Of a DNA stretch of 64,000 bases, positions 23,641 to 34,740 are shown one piece after another (within the stretch, counting starts at the first letter, position 1; every line of letters begins with the position of its first letter). Location: assembly GCF_021869535.1 (NCBI RefSeq), contig NW_026262679.1, positions 46,546,426-46,610,425 of the forward strand, given 5' to 3'. The notes under the pieces are model-generated. The model was given only the letters and a program-made list of their open reading frames with translations, did not search any database and had not been told where the DNA came from. The translations under genes and the position numbers were made by a program. Origin of the DNA: Mytilus californianus. Its lineage: Eukaryota > Mollusca > Bivalvia > Mytilida > Mytilidae.

Positions 23641-24016
23641 TATGATGATTTTATTTACAACCATTGGGTCGATGCCACTGCTGGTGGATGGTTCCTCCCC
23701 GAGGTTATCACCAGCCAAGTAGTCAACACTTCTGTACACTTCTGTGTTGACATGAATTTTTATTGATTTGGTCATAAATTATAAATTAATTGTTTACAAA
23801 ACTTTGAATTTTTCGAAACACTAAGGATTTTCTACCCCAGGAATAGATAACGTTAGCTGTAAAATCCTTTCGAAATTTTGTGTCCTCTAAGCTCTTCAAC
23901 TTCGTTCTTTATTTGGCCTTTTAACTCTTTTGATTCGAGCGTCAATAGTGAGTCTTCTCTAGATAAAACGGGCTTCTAGTTAACACAATTTTAATTCCTG
24001 GAATCTATGATGAGTT
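23640..24016 (-). mobile_element. Interspersed repeat C/D, near full-length copy
   Basis: Read on the minus strand it starts with an AGGAATTAAAATTGTGTTAA module, includes a degenerate GTTTCGTCT-like stretch, and ends with CCAGCAGTGGCATCGACCCA. TATCTATGATGATTTTATTT on the left and AATCTATGATGAGTTTATT on the right are likely target duplications of ~18 bp. Partial copies lie at 31600-31822, 34920-34990 and 45310-45400. I recognise it as a frequent mussel repeat; its class is uncertain. Confidence 0.7.
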
Positions 24017-24098
24017 TATTGAATAGTAATAATTGCCATAACAATGAATGTTATGCATAAATAACAGAAAAAATTGAAATTACATTAATAAGAAATCA

Positions 24099-24124
24099 CT
24101 ACCCCCACCCCCCCCCCCCCCCCC
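24099..24124. repeat. Poly-C tract
   Basis: A run of about 19 C preceded by CCCCCA. The length is prone to sequencing error. Confidence 0.9.
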
Positions 24125-24164
24125 TTCCGAAAAAAAAGAGAAACGAAAACGAAACATCTGGAAG

Positions 24165-24860
24165 TCAAAATGTGGTCCTCCATCGTAAGCAAATTTCCAT
24201 ATGATAGTTAAAGAAGAAGCCCATATAAATTTACAAGTTGAGAATGAATTCAAAAGAGACTGCCAAATATTTTCAGAACATTGAACATTGGCTGTGATTG
24301 CATTATCTCCTTATCAAACGTAAATTAAACTTTATAGTTGTTACTTACTTAATATTTAAAACCAGTCATTGAACCAATGGTATTTCAATAGATGCATCTT
24401 CTATCGTAAATATCATAACGTTTTATGTTCTTATATATTTTATAGAAATTTATTTCTTTTAATGTTCAAATCCGCACTTTTACAAAGTAATTTTTAGACA
24501 AGGATACCACAATTGTCGACCTAAGATTGACTCTAAAGTGATCACCAATACTCGACATCAATGTTTTACCAAGTTAGATAATATCAATCATATATCAAGC
24601 TTTAGAATTCGCATGTATAATCTTAATGTCAACATTGGCAATGAAGTAGTGCCTCAATCTATATTCTTTGCATGCATTCGTGTAAACTTCTCTTAATATG
24701 GAGGAAATTTAATATTTACTATTTAAATAATTCAGACCTACAGTATGGTAAAACAATTGAAATAGCATGAAACCAAACGAGATGAGACCAATTGTCACGA
24801 TTTCGTGAGCATCTCAAATAATAAAATCAATACCCTATAAATGAGTCATGAACACTATAG
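24165..24860 (+). repeat. Diverged duplication blocks M5 and M1, copy 2
   Basis: 24165-24450 pairs with M5 copy 1 and 24480-24860 with M1 copy 1 in the same order and orientation. This copy is a local tandem duplicate of 22385-23640. It has no SINE at the position equivalent to 23245. Confidence 0.7.
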
Positions 24861-25399
24861 AAAAGACATTAGATAGTATACTAGTCATTTCTTTCAGTAG
24901 TAAAAGAATCCAAAGGTACTGTTGCATTTAACTCAGAGATTCAATCGAAAATTTTGAAGCGCTTGATGTAATTTATTTTAGGTTTGAAATAACATTGAAT
25001 GGTATCAATTTTCCTACACCAGGTGCGCATTTTGAAAATTACTGTCTGTTCAGTTATGCTCTTGGTCACCAATTTGGAGATCCAAACCTAATATTCAAAC
25101 ATTGAAGAGCTGATATCACCGAAAAAGACCAAAAGCAAAGCAAAAAAAAAAAGGAAATCCTAGCCAATTATAGTTAGGATTAATGTTCCAAGTATAAAGA
25201 AATGAGTATTCGTTCACTCTACCAAAATTACAGGTGTATCCTTACACACCAACACGTTACATGTATATTGCTTTGTCTGCCAAATGCTCCATGATACCTG
25301 TTTTCAAATTGTTATCATCAGCAAATCAAAACCAGGCTACACACCTACTGTGACAACATCTACTCTAGTGGCGGTGTGAAAACAAACCAAATATACCAG
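24861..25399. other. No gene seen
   Basis: AT-rich sequence between block M1 and the Penelope fragment. Nothing recognised except the start of a repeat C-like motif (GCCAAACGAGC) at about 25418. Confidence 0.4.
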
Positions 25400-25409
25400 G
25401 CTTATAGTT

Positions 25410-26200
25410 TTGTATGCCAAACGAGCATTTTGTCTACGTAAGACACATAGACACATACACCGCAATATAGATTTGGTCTTTCCACTGAATCATTCAAAGT
25501 TTGTTGCCTATGTTGACGGCATGTATCTCAATGCACCTGAAATAAAGGATATCACAGATACAGTTAAGTCTGTTTCACATCTAGAAATTGACAATGAGAG
25601 GCAGTTGAGAAATTACCAAGAAATTCCTAAATATACTGCCAAAATTTACCCAAAGGAACTTACTTTAAATAAATCAAACTGTAATAACTGTCCTTTCCTA
25701 GATTTATATATTTTAGTTTAGACGGGAAAATGTACACTAAAATTTACGACAAAAGGGACGATTTTTCCCTATTGTTAATTTCTCTTATTTGGACCACAAG
25801 TTACTTAAAACCGTTGCTAAATTCTTCCATAGATATAAATATTTGGTTTTGAAGCTTGGTTGTACCTGTAGAAAACTTATTTCAAATGGGATAGCACATC
25901 CTAATTTTTACGGGGGTGTTGTTTACCTTGCCCGAAAATTCAGAAACGATCCGGGTAAACTTTAAATAAACTTATTGTTTTTATTGGTCTACATATTGAT
26001 TTTGTTATCAGTTAATTAAGATCAAACTAAATATTATTTTTATATACATATTCACATTCATGGCTCTTAAATCTGTCGATACCTTTATTTTGGCATTGCA
26101 CAAGGTCATGTTTTCTCTGACTATTAATGACTTCTTTATACAAAATCCATTGGATGTTGGGTATGTACTGATTGATATTTAAGTCTTAGATGCATGATTT
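25410..26200 (+). pseudogene. Chimeric Penelope-like RT fragment (lineage 1 joined to lineage 2)
   Basis: The 103-codon frame 25410-25721 opens with repeat C-like sequence. It then shows a lineage 1 RT segment (NHSKFVAYVDGMY, EIKDITDTVKS, LEIDNERQLR; to about 25600) and switches in frame to lineage 2 (KYTAKIYPKELTLNKSN, CPFLDL; from about 25612). Other frames continue with the lineage 2 C-terminal motifs FYGGVVYLARKF and DPGKL up to about 25965, then lineage 2 tail to 26199. The tail is interrupted by the element at 26199-27817 and resumes at 27818. No complete RT domain or YxDD box is present. Confidence 0.75.
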
Positions 26201-27817
26201 TTGTCGAGCCTGCGGCTTTTGTCGCAGAAAGCTCGACATAGGGATAGTGATCGGGCGGCGGCGGCGGCGTCGTTAACTAACGTCTTAAAAGCTTAATATT
26301 TCAGAACTTAAAAGACCTGGATGCTTCATACTTTGTATATAGATGCCTTATGATATGAAGTTTCCGTCTGTCATATGTCCATTGTCCTTGATCTCATTTT
26401 CATTGTTCAGTGACTACTTGAAAAAAAGTTAAGTTTTTTGTAATGTTAATTTCTCTCTTATTATGAGTAATAGGACAACTATATTTGGTATGTACGTACT
26501 TTGCAATGCCCTCATCAATTACAGACAGTTTTCACTTGACCTCGACCTCATTTCATGGATCAGTGAACAAGGTTAAGTTTTCGTGGTCAAGTCCATATCT
26601 CAAATACTATAAGCAATATGTCTACTATATTTGGTGTATGTAATGATTGTAAGATGTACATTTCCAACTGGCAGGTGTCGTCTGACCTTGACCTCCTTTT
26701 CATGGTTCAGTCGTCATAGTTTAGTTTTTGTGTTTTGGTATGTTTTTCTTATACTGTATACAATAGGTTAACTATATTTGGTGTATGGAAATATTTTACG
26801 ATGTACATGTCAGTCTGGCATGTTTTATTTGACCTTGATCTCATTTTCACGGTTCATTGATCAATGTTAAGTTTTTGTGTTTTGGTCTGTTTTTCTAATA
26901 CTGTATGCAATAGGTCAACTATATTTGGTGTATGGAAATATTTTACGAAGTACATGTCAGTCTGGCAGGTTTTGTTTGACCTTGAACTAATTTTCACTGT
27001 TCATTGCTCAATGTTGTTTTTGTGTTTTGGTCTGTTTTTCTAATACTGTATGCAATAGGTCAACCATATCTGGTGCATGGAAATATTTTACGATGTAAAC
27101 TCATTTTCAGTGCTCATTGCTCAATGTTGTTTTTGTGTTTTGGTCTGTTTTTCTAATACTGTATGCAATAGGTCAACCATATTTGGTGTATGGAAATATT
27201 TTACGATGTATATGTCAGTCTTGCATGCAGGTTTTGTTTGACCTTGACCTCATTTTCAGGGTTCATTGCTCAATGTTCAATTTTCGTGTTTTGGTCTGTT
27301 TTTCTTAATTTTTAAACAATAGGTCAACTTTATTTGGTGTATAGAATGATTGTAAGGTGTATATGTCTGTCTAGCAGGTATCATCTTACCATCACCTCAT
27401 TTTCATGGTTCATTGGTCAATGTTCAGTTTTCCTGGTTAACTTTGTTTCTTAAATACTATAAGCAATAGGTCAACTTTATTTGATGCATGGAATGATTTT
27501 AAGGTGTACTTGTCTGTCTGTCAGGGTTCATCTGACCTTGACTTCATTTTCATGGTTCATTGGTCAAAATAGAATTTTTCATTGTTTGATCTGTTTCTTT
27601 TATACTATAATCAATAGGTCATCTATATTCTGTGTATTGAATGATTGTATTAAAGGTGTACATGTATTTCCGGCTTGGTTTATCTGACCTTGACCTCATT
27701 TTCTTGGATCATAAATGTTAATGTGATACTTGTAGTAAAACTTTATATGTAGGACTATCAACATAAAATCAATGGTCAGTATAGTAGGCGAGACATTTCA
27801 GCGTGTGCACTCTTGTT
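26199..27817 (+). mobile_element. Helentron-like non-autonomous element with ~147-bp tandem repeats
   Basis: The boundaries are set by comparison with the uninterrupted tail at 18880-18990, which splits precisely between TGCATGATT and TTTTATTAG. The element starts with a hairpin (26202-26238, arms TGTCGAGC and GCTCGACA). A GGC run follows (about 26244-26262), then eight to nine units of about 147 bp with the core GACCTTGACCTCATTTTC (for example 26537, 26683, 26831, 26978, 27240, 27387, 27533, 27686). It ends ...GTGTGCACTCTTGT. Hairpin plus internal satellite plus insertion in a T tract without a clear duplication fits HINE/pearl-type elements. The class is inferred. Confidence 0.75.
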
Positions 27818-28325
27818 TTTATTAGTTGTTATTGGCTTTGGACTTCCTGTCAGTAACTGCGAGCACTCTCAGATCTGTACTTATTGTCTTTTTGTTGTAA
27901 GGATGTATAAGTAATACTTCAACTGATTTTTATAGTTTGTTCTTATGTTGTTCTGTTACACCACTGTCCCAGGTTAGGGGGCGGGTTGGCGCCTTCAAAC
28001 GAGTTTAACCCTGCCACATTCTGTATGTGCCTGTTCCAAGTCAGGAGCCTGTTATTCAGTGGTTGTCGTTTGTTGCTTTGTAAAAAATTTGTTTTTCGTT
28101 CATTATTTTGTACATAAATTAGGCCGTTAGTTTTCTCGTTTGAATTGTTTTACATTTGTCATTTCGGGTCCTTTTATAGCTTACTATGCGATATGGGCTT
28201 TGCTTATTGTTAAAGGCCGTATGGTGACCTATAGATGTTAATTTATGTGTCATTTGGTCTCTTGTGGAGAGTTGTCTAATTGGCAATCATACCACATCTT
28301 CTTATTTTTGTATTATCTCTAGGAA
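27818..28325 (+). mobile_element. Lineage 2 tail continuing from 26199
   Basis: It resumes with TTATTAGTTGTTATTGGCTT and runs through CTGCGAGCACTCTCAGATCT, CACCACTGTCCCAGGTTAGG, AGTCAGGAGCC and GGCCGTATGGTGACC to the terminus GGCAATCATACCACATCTTC. This is the best-preserved plus-strand copy of tail 2. Confidence 0.85.
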
Positions 28326-29624
28326 AAATTGATACTTTCGATTTTGTCATTACGAACTTTCTGTTTCTGTATAGCAACATATCAATAGCGCTTGTATATG
28401 AAGTAATATCTTCCAGTGTATTCGCCCCAGGGCTTGTGTTTCCTATTATGCTTTCTTTGATAGAAGGTTATTACTTACAAGGAATCTTTTGCATCAATTG
28501 TTCTCAATCGTAAAGATCCCTTCGCAAGCACGACGGACACAATCAAGAATTGTTGACCATTATGTAATAACTGTGTGTTCAATTTGTCGTAATTCCGTGA
28601 CATAACTACATACGACTTATAGCTATGGAACGCCACAGCTGTCTTATGTGGAACTCTGATATTACTTTATGTTGTTTTATTATTACTTGATGATATTTTG
28701 TCTTTACTTAATATGGTTTTGACATAACGTTATGATGTTTTGATATAACTCAATATGGAATAATCATTACTTAATGATATTTCGATATTACACGATATGG
28801 TTTCGTATTGACTTGATATAGTTTTGTCATTACTCAATATAGTGTTATCATTACTCGATGTGGTTTCACCATTATTTAATGTGGTTGTGTCATTAGTCAA
28901 TGTGGTTTTAACATTACTTGATGTGAATGTGACTTGACGTTATGTAGTTGTTTCATTACATGATGTGGTTTTGTTATTTTGTAATGATGATTTGCCTATT
29001 CTTTATATGGTTTTAACATTACGTAATGATGTTTCAAAATTTGACGATTTTACACTACATGATGTGTTTGTTTCATTATTTGATGTGGTCCTGTCATTCT
29101 TTGATGTGGTTATCCCATTACTTGATGAGGTAAAATCACGTGACCAATTCGGAAAAACCTGTTCTATTTTTAGATAGATTTCCATGTTGTATGTGCCTTG
29201 GATGAGTGTGGCCATCCATCGAATTAGAGTTCAAATTAAAGTTCGGGTTACTGTTTGAGTTAAACTTTGAGTTAGTCTTCGATTTCGAATTCAAGTCATT
29301 ATTAGAATTAAAGTTTTAATTAGCATTGAGTTTCGAGTTGGACTTCGAGTTTGAGTCACATTTAAAGGTAGAGTTCTAGTTACAACATTAAATTTGAGTC
29401 ACTTTTTGAGGTAGAGTTTGAGTAAGATTCGAATTTAAGTCTCATTAAGATTAATTAAGATTTTGAGTTGAAATTCGAGCTATTTTATATGAGTTCGTAA
29501 TTAAATTTTCTATCGCGGAACAAGGACTTTTGCTCGGGCTTCCGAAAAGAGGGCTCCGGGGTATGCGTACAAAAGATAAACAATGTTACAGTATACAAAA
29601 CGCAACATAGAAGTTGAAATAAAG

Positions 29625-29965
29625 TTAAATGTGGTGTGACTGACAATGAGACAACTATCTACCAGAGTTTAAATGAAGTGGATGTAAGAAATTATATATA
29701 GGCAACCGTACAGACTTCAACACAGCGTATAGTCATCTACAAAACGCCACCATGCACTATGTGAAAAAATTCAAACGAAAAAACAAACGGTCTTATTTAT
29801 AAATAAACAATCTACAAAAAAAAAGACATACATTTATACAACGACAACAATTGAACTGCATGCTCCTGACTTGGGGCAGGTACATAAAGAAAGTGCACGT
29901 GGCGGAGTTTAACATGTATGTGAGCGCTAAATCCTAACCTTACATCGGACTGTTACAGTTGTGTA
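29625..29965 (-). mobile_element. Retroelement tail 2, inside the foldback element
   Basis: It carries the landmarks GTGGTGTGACTGACAATGAG at its 3' end and GCATGCTCCTGACTTGGGGC. The orientation is minus. Confidence 0.75.
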
Positions 29966-30213
29966 ACAGCACAAAACGAGAAAAATAATGTAAACTAGAC
30001 AAAGTGATGCCCCCGCACTCAACTCATTTAACCGCTTATATCCCAAATTGACAAAAAAAAGTTCGATTATCTCCCAAAAGAGCAAAAGATGATAAAAATA
30101 AAAACCCTGTCCACATGCACACCTTCAATATATGTACAAACAGACAGTAAAGAGAAACTTCCTAGGATTCAAACTGTAGGAGGAGTTAAGCTGAATAACT
30201 GTATACCCATAAT

Positions 30214-30246
30214 GGGACGGACAGACGGACGGACGGACGGACGGAC
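30214..30246. repeat. GGAC microsatellite
   Basis: Several GGAC/GACG units in a row. The related degenerate GTCC run is at about 14704-14732. Confidence 0.9.
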
Positions 30247-31599
30247 ATGGGTCAAACAATATGCTCCCCCCCTCACAACTTTCAGTTGCGGTAGCATACA
30301 AAACAGTTTCATTTGGCTGATTCAATAGATCGGTATGACTGGGTAATATAAATCCATCGGGGTGATCTCGGATGCTCCAGAAAGGCACTCGTCGTGTTAT
30401 TCGAGAAAGTACAAACCCAGTGATTTGGTTTTATTTGGTAGTTTACATTCAAGGAAAAGATGACGGTATTATGGTTACGACCACTGGAACATGTCTGTCG
30501 TCACATGTGAAACAGATATTCCAAAAGTTTATTTTTCAATTAGTGCGAGGTAGATCAGGGAATTCAATTGATTACAAATAAAAGATTGATATTCGTATAA
30601 GTACAAATGACACATGTACATTTACGCCAAAAAAAATCGGAGAATTCTTATTTTATAGTATTGATGCTTTGTCGCTTAGTCCGAGCCCCAAAAATACTGC
30701 TTCCGTTTGAAAACTTAGGATAAAAACAACAGGACCAAGTGGTTTGGGGATATCTTAATTATGTCCGAAATACTGTAAACTTTTTTATACTTTTTTTCTT
30801 ATTATTGTCTGCCGGTTCTCCTTTTTCATACCAAATAACTCTGAACAACCACTCGAACTTTAATTTGAACTTTAACTCAATGGATAGCGATACCCATCCA
30901 AAGCACATTAAACAAACAATATATTGAAATCTGTTTAAAAATAGAATATATTTTTTTTCCGAATTGGTCACGTGGTTTTACCTCATCAAGTAATGGGATA
31001 ACCACATCAAAGAATGACAGGACCACATCAAATAATGAAACAAACACATCATGTAGTGTAAAATCGTCAAATTTTGAAACATCATTACGTAATGTTAAAA
31101 CCATATAAAGAATAGGCAAATCATCATTACAAAATAACAAAACCACATCATGTAATGAAACAACTACATAACGTTAAGTCACATTCACATCAAGTAATGT
31201 TAAAACCACATTGACTAATGACACAACCACATTAAATAATGGTGAAACCATATCGAGTAATGACAAAACCATATTGAGTAATGACAAAACTATATCAAGT
31301 CAATACGAAACCATATCGTGTAATATCGAAATATCATTAAGTAATGACTATTCAATATTGAGTTATATCAAAACATCATTACGTAATGTCAAAACCATAT
31401 TAAGTAAAGACAAAATATCATCAAGTAATAATAAAACAACATAAAGTAATATCAGCGTTCCACATAAGACAGCTGTGGCGTTCCATATATAGCCATTGTT
31501 TTAATTGCAATTAGTAGCACGACATATTATACTTGAGGCGTCAATTCCTGTTTTTAATAGGTTCACTCGGTTTAATCTTAACTTTTTCTCCGTGTTGAT

Positions 31600-31822
31600 T
31601 TTGTTATTGTTAGTGTCTTTGTCGATAAACCATCTCGTGATTTCGTCCGTAAAATTTTCAAAGGGATGAATTCATCTTTACTTGAAAGCCTTGGTTTAAT
31701 AACTTCATTGTTAGCAGTAACTCTTTTTTTTTTTTCTTTTATTCGAGCGTCACTGATAAGTCTTTTGTAGACGAAATGAGCGTCTGGCGTACACAATTTT
31801 AATCCTGGTATCTATAATAAGA
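31600..31822 (-). mobile_element. Repeat C, partial
   Basis: The minus strand reads TACCAGGATTAAAATTGTGT then an ACGCCAGACGC-like stretch (31722-31822). Adjacent sequence (TCCGTAAAATTTTCAAAGGG, plus strand) is another mussel repeat motif. The 72-codon ORF over it is not a gene. Confidence 0.6.
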
Positions 31823-31861
31823 TTATTATCAAGGATTATCGTATCAATTGGGAGATATATA

Positions 31862-32155
31862 AACTGTCTGAAGTTTAATATTTTAGTCTGTAAGTAATGT
31901 TTTATATGGAATATGACAGTTGTTTTCTATTCGTTTGATGTGTTTGAGCTTTTTATTTTGCCATTCGATAAGGGACTTTCCGTTTTGAATTTTCGTTGGA
32001 GTTCGGTATTTTTGTTATTTTACTTTTTACCGTTCACGCCAGTTTTAGGCCGTTTGTTTATCTGTAAGGAAATACATTAGAAAAATAATTTGGTGATACT
32101 TGCAGTCAAAAACTTTATTGTGTAATATAATCAAGCTTTAAGCTTTGGCTTAAAA
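31862..32155 (+). repeat. Diverged duplication block M1, copy 3, interrupted by tail A
   Basis: 31862-31907 (GTCTGAAGTTTAATATTTTA, TCTGTAAGTAAT) and 32037-32155 (GCCGTTTGTTTATCTGTAAG) match 22745-22900. The intervening 31908-32036 is a plus-strand tail A insertion ending in TTTTTGTTATTTTACTTTTT. Confidence 0.65.
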
Positions 32156-32157
32156 AA

Positions 32158-32335
32158 TACCTGTGCCTTTCAGAAGTTAGGAGCTTGTAATTAAGTGCAT
32201 GGTTGTCGTTTGTTGCGGTATATGTTTTTCTCATTGTTAAAGGTCGTACGGTGATCTATATTTCTAACTTCTACGTCATTTGTTCTCTGGTGGAGAGTTG
32301 TCTTAATGGCAAACATACCACATCTTCTTATCTAT
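32158..32335 (+). mobile_element. Retroelement tail 2, 5'-truncated
   Basis: CTGTGCCTTTCAGAAGTTAG, GGTTGTCGTTTGTTGC and the terminus GGCAAACATACCACATCTTC are present in the family order. Confidence 0.8.
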
Positions 32336-33214
32336 ACAACAAGGGATTATTTTCACTGAATAGTCAACAATACTAGACTACATAATTCATCAGACGTATT
32401 CTACTACACGGCTCGAAAGTGTGGCTGGATATATCTACTACAATGAAACATAACTTCACATTCATAATTCTAAATACTCTAAACACAAGAACAAAAGAAA
32501 CTGAAGACACCATATGCATTTGAAAATGGACCGCTTGTTTGGAACTTGACTTGGTCAATAAGCTTTGGTTAATTTTGGGTGGTATAACTTATAAATCTTT
32601 GATCACTTACGTAATCATATCAAATTGATAGTAATTATTTCATTTATAATGGAAATAACACGTAATATAAACCGTGTTCGTCCAATATGTTTTTTTTTCT
32701 GGTTTCACCTTTACCAGGAAAAACAATTGCAGAAGAAGGATATGGGGAAATTCAGGACACTGAATCCCTTGTGACACTTGGTATAACCAATCACAAGGTA
32801 AAATTCCTATCATTACCGTTCTTTATCTTAATGGTGTTTTACTAGTCCCTGACGATTATATATTGTACATAATTATAATGAATCTTAAACCCATGTGCTC
32901 TCTGGGAGGTCCAAAAATAGACGAAAATTTAACCAATCATTATTTATCATACAATTAAAACATGCAGAACTGGTCTATACTTCAATCACATACTTCAATC
33001 TCTTTTATATCAGATTCAAGTCCCTACAATGGTACATTAAATTTCAAGGCGTAATAACACATCAAAGCTGAATGGGGTTTCATATAGGTATTCAAGTCAA
33101 ATTGCCATGTAACATGGAGTAAACGTCACTGAAACAGCAACAAATCGACAAGAAACACTATAAGAAATCTAATGGGGAACATACAATCAACAATGATAGA
33201 TAGGTGACTATACA
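32336..33214. other. No complete gene; one exon-like segment
   Basis: AT-rich. It contains the candidate exon at 32718-32797 and otherwise nothing recognised. Confidence 0.4.
32718..32797 (+). CDS. Candidate internal exon, 80 bp
   Basis: A long pyrimidine tract ends in CCTTTACCAG just before 32718, and AAG|GTAAAA follows 32797. These are good acceptor and donor contexts. Of the three frames only one is open, reading KTIAEEGYGEIQDTESLVT then LGITNHK. The entry phase would be one base and the exit phase zero. The acidic, non-repetitive peptide looks like real coding sequence, but I do not recognise the protein. No neighbouring exons were found within reach, so it could belong to a long gene crossing the window or be a relic. 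Confidence 0.3.
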
Positions 33215-34440
33215 ATTGAATTTAGAATGGCCGACAACTAGACAGCAGCAGATAATATAGTTCCATTTATATTTTGGGGATCTTAAAATTGAGAATGGAA
33301 ATGGGGAATATGTCAAAGAGACAACAACCCGACCAAAGAGCAGATAACAGCCGAAGGCCACCCATAGGTCTTCAATGGAGCGAGAATATCCCGCACCCGG
33401 AGGTAGGCCTCAGCTGGCCCCTAAATAAAAATGTGTTCTAGTTCAGTGAAAATGGACGTCATACCATTGGCAAACTCCAAAACAAATAAATGAACTAAAA
33501 TTTAAAAACATACAAGACTACCAAAGGCCAGAGGCTCCTGACTTGGGACAGGCGCAAAAATGCGGTGGGTTTAAACATGTTTTGTGAGATCTCAACCCTC
33601 CCCTATACCTCTAGCCAATGTAGAATAAAGAAACACACAGCAATACGCACAGTAAAACTCAGTTTAAAAGAACTCTGAATAATAGGCAGGAAATGATGAG
33701 CCCAAAGTGTTTATTTCCTAATTTTGGAAAAGTTTGCATTCATGTCAGATTGTAGCATGCTGATTTATGTTCCTGTGTAGTGTTCTGTTAATTTATTTAT
33801 CTTTTTATCGTCCTTTGTTATAACGCAAATCTCGTCAGAAACGACAAAACACTTTGTTTACGTGTTGTTTTTAGAGCTGCAATGCTGCCTAGGATTAACA
33901 CAATCAGTTAATAGAATTCTCAGAATATAATCATATCATCTAGAAACATTAATACTCAAATGACAGGATTAGTCTCTATGTATTTTAATTTTCTTGTTTT
34001 TAAGCAATCACGATTCACTTAACATAACTATAAATGTCAATTGTCATAACATTGTCTCTATATCATCAACTTCCAGGTATTATTGAGATATTTTTCCGTC
34101 TTTTTTTCATATTACATAATACTTTACATAATCATGGATACAACATACAGCTGGCAGAATCTGAAGTCATCGTTTTGAAACCGATACAGTTCAAAATTTA
34201 CACAACAACACATATGTTTTTTTTTGTGAACGATAAGGCTTCTTAATTTGTCATTGGTTTTCCATTAATTCCCATACCGGTAGGGCTTTTAATCTCACTG
34301 ATATTTATTCAATTTCGCATGTAACGGCAATATTAATGACTTTTTTGGAATATCTAAGATAATTTATTTGTAACTTCTTGAATTTTCAAGTTGTATATAT
34401 CTTGAAATGGTTCAGGTATAAATGTAAACACTTAGTTTAA
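33215..34440 (+). repeat. Diverged duplication block M2, copy 1, with repeat E insert
   Basis: It aligns with 42965-43840. Shared landmarks are TTCATTTATATTTTGGG (as variants), CTCGTCAGAA or CTCATCAGAA, GTTTACGTGTT, CTGCCTAGGATTAACACAAT, AATGACAGGATTA or AATGACAGAATTA, CATAATCATGGA or CATAATCCTGTA, GGCAGAATCT and GCAATATTAATGACT. Repeat E (33285-33645) interrupts it immediately after the TTATATTTTGGG motif, where copy 2 is continuous. Confidence 0.8.
33285..33645 (-). mobile_element. Interspersed repeat E inserted in block M2
   Basis: On the minus strand it includes GGGGCCAGCTGAGGCCTACC, TCCGGGTGCGGGATATTCTC, CGGGTTGTTGTCTCTTTGAC and the terminus CATTTCCATTCTCAATTTTA. I recognise this as a very common mussel repeat with a constant 3' end. 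It shares a TGACTTGGGACAGG motif with tail 2. Confidence 0.75.
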
Positions 34441-34576
34441 AATCAAATAAAAACATTTCAATAGATAATGGCCAACATTATCACTCAAGTTTATAGATGC
34501 TTGCGATATATATCATGATGCTATTTTCGTTGCTAGTAAAGTAATATCCTGCAAAACGCTACAATACCTTACAAGA

Positions 34577-34740
34577 AGAGACAAAAGATACCAAGGGGAC
34601 ATTAAAAAACGCATAAAATAAAGAGGAACTGACAATGTCACGACAAAAAACGAAAGGTGAAGAAAAAAACAAACATGTCTAAAAAAACTACATAGAAAAC
34701 TAAAAACTGAGTAATACAAACCCTACCAAACAATTGGGAC
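34577..34740 (-). mobile_element. Interspersed repeat B
   Basis: The minus-strand copy runs from the 3' end GGTATCTTTTGTCTCTTCTT to the AATTGTTTGGTAGGG region. Confidence 0.75.

Larger units (their letters stand above)
29266..30848. other. Interior of the foldback element
   Basis: 29266-29500 is a degenerate GAGTT-rich stretch. 29625-29965 is a minus-strand tail 2 copy. 30214-30246 is a GGAC/ACGG microsatellite. 30400-30560 resembles a known mussel repeat (GGTTACGACCACTGGAACAT). I see no coding region. It therefore looks like captured repeat DNA rather than element genes. Confidence 0.55.
28618..31493. mobile_element. Foldback element with ~640-bp repeat-built arms and 6-bp target duplication
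   Basis: The element is 28624-31487. Left arm (28624-29265) and right arm (30849-31487) are reverse complements. By eye there are only about a dozen differences over the outer ~530 bp, then lower identity inward. Termini read TATGGAACGCCACAGCTG. TATAGC flanks both ends (28618-28623 and 31488-31493). The arms consist of degenerate ~21-bp tandem units of the type ATTACTTGATGTGGTTTTGT. No transposase is visible. The architecture resembles foldback elements with subrepeat-built arms; long arms and 6-bp duplications also recall Polintons, but the termini do not fit. The central ~1.58 kb is described separately. Confidence 0.9.

Noticed and set aside
28965-29177. 70-codon ORF whose protein recurs on the other strand at 30877-31146
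   Set aside because: Both frames are translations of the inverted arms of the foldback element. The heptad look comes from the 21-bp period, not from a gene.
30125-30388. 87-codon minus-strand ORF with a Pro/Ser-rich PSVRPSVCPS run
   Set aside because: The run is a translation of the GGAC microsatellite.
28618-31493. Polinton/Maverick
   Set aside because: The 6-bp duplication and long inverted repeats fit, but the element is only 2.9 kb, lacks polymerase and integrase genes, and its termini do not begin with AG.
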